Shown piece by piece: positions 62,401 to 64,000 of a stretch of DNA of 64,000 nucleotides (within the stretch, counting starts at the first letter, position 1; every line of letters begins with the position of its first letter). Origin of the DNA: Eunapius fragilis. Taxonomy: Eukaryota > Porifera > Demospongiae > Spongillida > Spongillidae. Below the pieces are notes generated by a model. It did no database searches. It was not told the origin of the DNA and worked only from the letters and a program-made list of their open reading frames with translations. The stretch lies in the NCBI GenBank assembly GCA_963681505.1, contig OY811983.1, positions 642,001-706,000 of the forward strand, in the 5' to 3' direction. The translations under genes and the position numbers were made by a program.

Positions 62401-64000
62401 CTCGTTCGTTCCATAAATACATATCGCAACTCAACTAGTTTGTTAAATGAACACCTTGGTTGGAACATAGCCAATTTTCTCCCGTAGAAATGTATGGGAG
62501 AGAACCACTAATCTATTTGCATGGTACAGCGAAACCAATGAGTTGATAATAGAGGAGGCATTATTATGAGAAAGAAAACAGGTTACTCGTTCGTTCCATG
62601 AAGTAGGATCGCAACTCCACAAGTTTGTTTAATTAACACCTTGGTGGGAAGATAGCCAATTTTCACCCATAGAAATGTATGGGAGGGAACCACTAATCTA
62701 TTTGCATGGTACAGCCAAACCAATGAGCTGATTATAGAGGAGGCATTATTTAGGGAAAGAACACAAGTTGCTCATTCGTTCCATGAGTACATATCGCAAC
62801 TCAACTTGTTTGTTAAATGAACACCTTGGTTGGAACATAGCCAATTTTCTCCCGTAGAAATGTATGGGAGGGAACCACTAATCTATTTGCATGGTACAGC
62901 CAAAGCAATGACCTGATTTTAGAGGAGGCATTATTATGAGAAAGAAAACAGGTTACTCGTTCGTTCCATGAAGTAGGATCGCAACTCCACAAGTTTGTTT
63001 TTTCAACACCTTGGTGGGAAGATAGCCAACTTTCTACCATAGAAATGTATGGGAGGGAACCACTAATCTATTTGCATGGTACAGCCAAACCAATGAGCTG
63101 ATTATAGAGGAGGCATTATTTAGGGAAAGAACACAGGTTACTCGTTCGTTCCATGAATACATATCGCAACTCAACTAGTTTGTTTAATTAACACCTTGGT
63201 TGGAACATAGCCAATTGTCTCCGATAGAAATGTATGGGAGGGAACCACTAATCAATTAGCATCGTACAGCTAAACCAATATGCTGAATATATAGGAGGCA
63301 TTATTAAGAGAAAGAAAACTGGTTACTCGTTCGTTCCATGAATACATATCGCAACTCCACTAGTTTGTTAAATTAACACCGTGGTTGGAACATAGCCAAT
63401 TTTCTCCCATAGAAATGTATGGGAGGGAACCACTAATCTATTTGCATCGTTCAGCCAAACCAATGAGCTGAATATATAGGAGGCATTATTTAGAGAAAGA
63501 AAACAGGTTACTCGTTCGTTCCATGAATACATATCGCAACTCCACTAGTTTGTTATATTAACACCTTGGTTGGAACATAGCCAATTTCCTCCCATAGAAA
63601 TGTATGGGATGGAACCACTAATCTATTTGCATCGTACAGCCAAACCAATGAGCTGAATATATAGGAGGCATTAATAAGAGAAAGAAAAAAGGTTACTCGT
63701 TCGTTCCATGAATACACATCGCAATTCCACTAGTTATTTAAATGAACACCTTGGTTGGAACATAGCCAATTTTCTCCCATAGAAATGTATGGGATGGAAC
63801 CACTAATCTATTTGCATCGTACAGCCAAACCAATGAGCTGAATATATAGGAGGCATTAATTAGAGAAAGAAAACAGGTTACTCGTTCGTTCCATGAATAT
63901 ACATCGCAATTCCACTAGTTTGTTAAATGAACACCTTGGTTGGAACATAGCCAATTTTCTCCCATAGAAATGAATGGAAGGGAACTACTAATCTATTTGC
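53408..64000 (-). repeat. Satellite A, right array (185-bp monomer, about 57 copies, higher-order repeats)
   Basis: Same monomer as at 14530-19401, starting mid-monomer at AGCCAATTTTCTCCCATAGA and running off the window. A distinctive monomer (AATTGTCTCCGATAGAAATG, then AATCAATTAGCATCG) recurs at about 53.57, 57.27, 60.78 and 63.19 kb, so unit lengths are 3698, 3513 and 2405 bp, about 20, 19 and 13 monomers. Within a unit two monomer types (TTATGAGAAAGAAAACAG and TTTAGGGAAAGAACACA) often alternate as 370-bp dimers. Copies one higher-order unit apart are nearly identical, whereas neighbours within a unit differ more. Confidence 0.95.

Noticed and set aside
14530-64000. Recurrent 60-90-residue minus-strand frames in satellite A (NERVTCFLS...VVPSHTF...) as a gene family
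   Set aside because: They recur at monomer spacing, the period is not a multiple of three, and they share boundaries dictated by the repeat.
14530-64000. CENP-B box in satellite A
   Set aside because: TTCGTTCCATGAA matches the first half of the TTCGNNNNANNCGGG pattern but lacks the CGGG half.

Overview
The window is eukaryotic nuclear DNA. It has a decayed Ty3/gypsy retroelement, small inverted-repeat DNA transposons with target-site duplications, a spliced gene with canonical GT/AG junctions, microsatellites, and about 49 kb of satellite DNA. It shows no operons, no ribosome-binding-site pattern and no RNA gene I could recognise. Small fold-back elements and short introns would suit an early-branching animal such as a sponge, but that is a weak guess from memory.

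Left part (1 to about 14.3 kb), low-copy DNA. A broken Ty3/gypsy remnant (1 to about 830) is followed by a 24/50-bp minisatellite (1.5-1.85 kb), a diverged direct duplication (2.0-2.46 kb), a 42-bp minisatellite (4.57-4.93 kb) and C-rich sequence. One minus-strand gene is supported by four phase-compatible exons: 10978-10868, 10487-10382, 8537-8493 and 8230-7290. The last exon encodes a proline-rich, partly coiled-coil protein of unknown function. Its introns carry a fold-back element flanked by a 9-bp repeat, a hAT-like element nested inside a palindrome, and CA and CT microsatellites. Three more inverted-repeat elements and a tiny seed of the later satellite C lie at 11.3-12.0 kb.

Right part (14.3-64 kb), a mosaic of five tandem repeat families. 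The order is A (185 bp; 14.53-19.40 kb), B (52/42 bp; 19.40-22.94), C (32/34 bp; 22.94-24.56), B again (24.56-26.35), C again (26.35-46.36), D (55/60 bp, 115-bp dimers; 46.36-51.13), E (hexamers; 51.13-53.41), then A again to the window end. The A arrays flank the rest, so the 34-kb B-C-B-C-D-E block looks like an insertion into, or growth inside, a satellite A array. An exact 82-bp palindrome sits just outside the left edge.

The most striking signal is a shared architecture. Satellites A, B and C, which otherwise look unrelated, each carry one short palindrome or hairpin per monomer built on CTCC...GGAG, and D is built from overlapping CCAATTGG and GGGCCC palindromes. Higher-order repeats of 0.9-8.8 kb (C), 1.6 kb (D) and 2.4-3.7 kb (A) point to recent segmental amplification. 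Two inversions in B start and end at palindromes, and one junction has a fold-back signature. This would fit centromeric or other heterochromatic DNA, or palindrome-driven template-switch amplification; sequence alone cannot decide. The long open frames inside satellites are by-products of short periods and are not called as genes.
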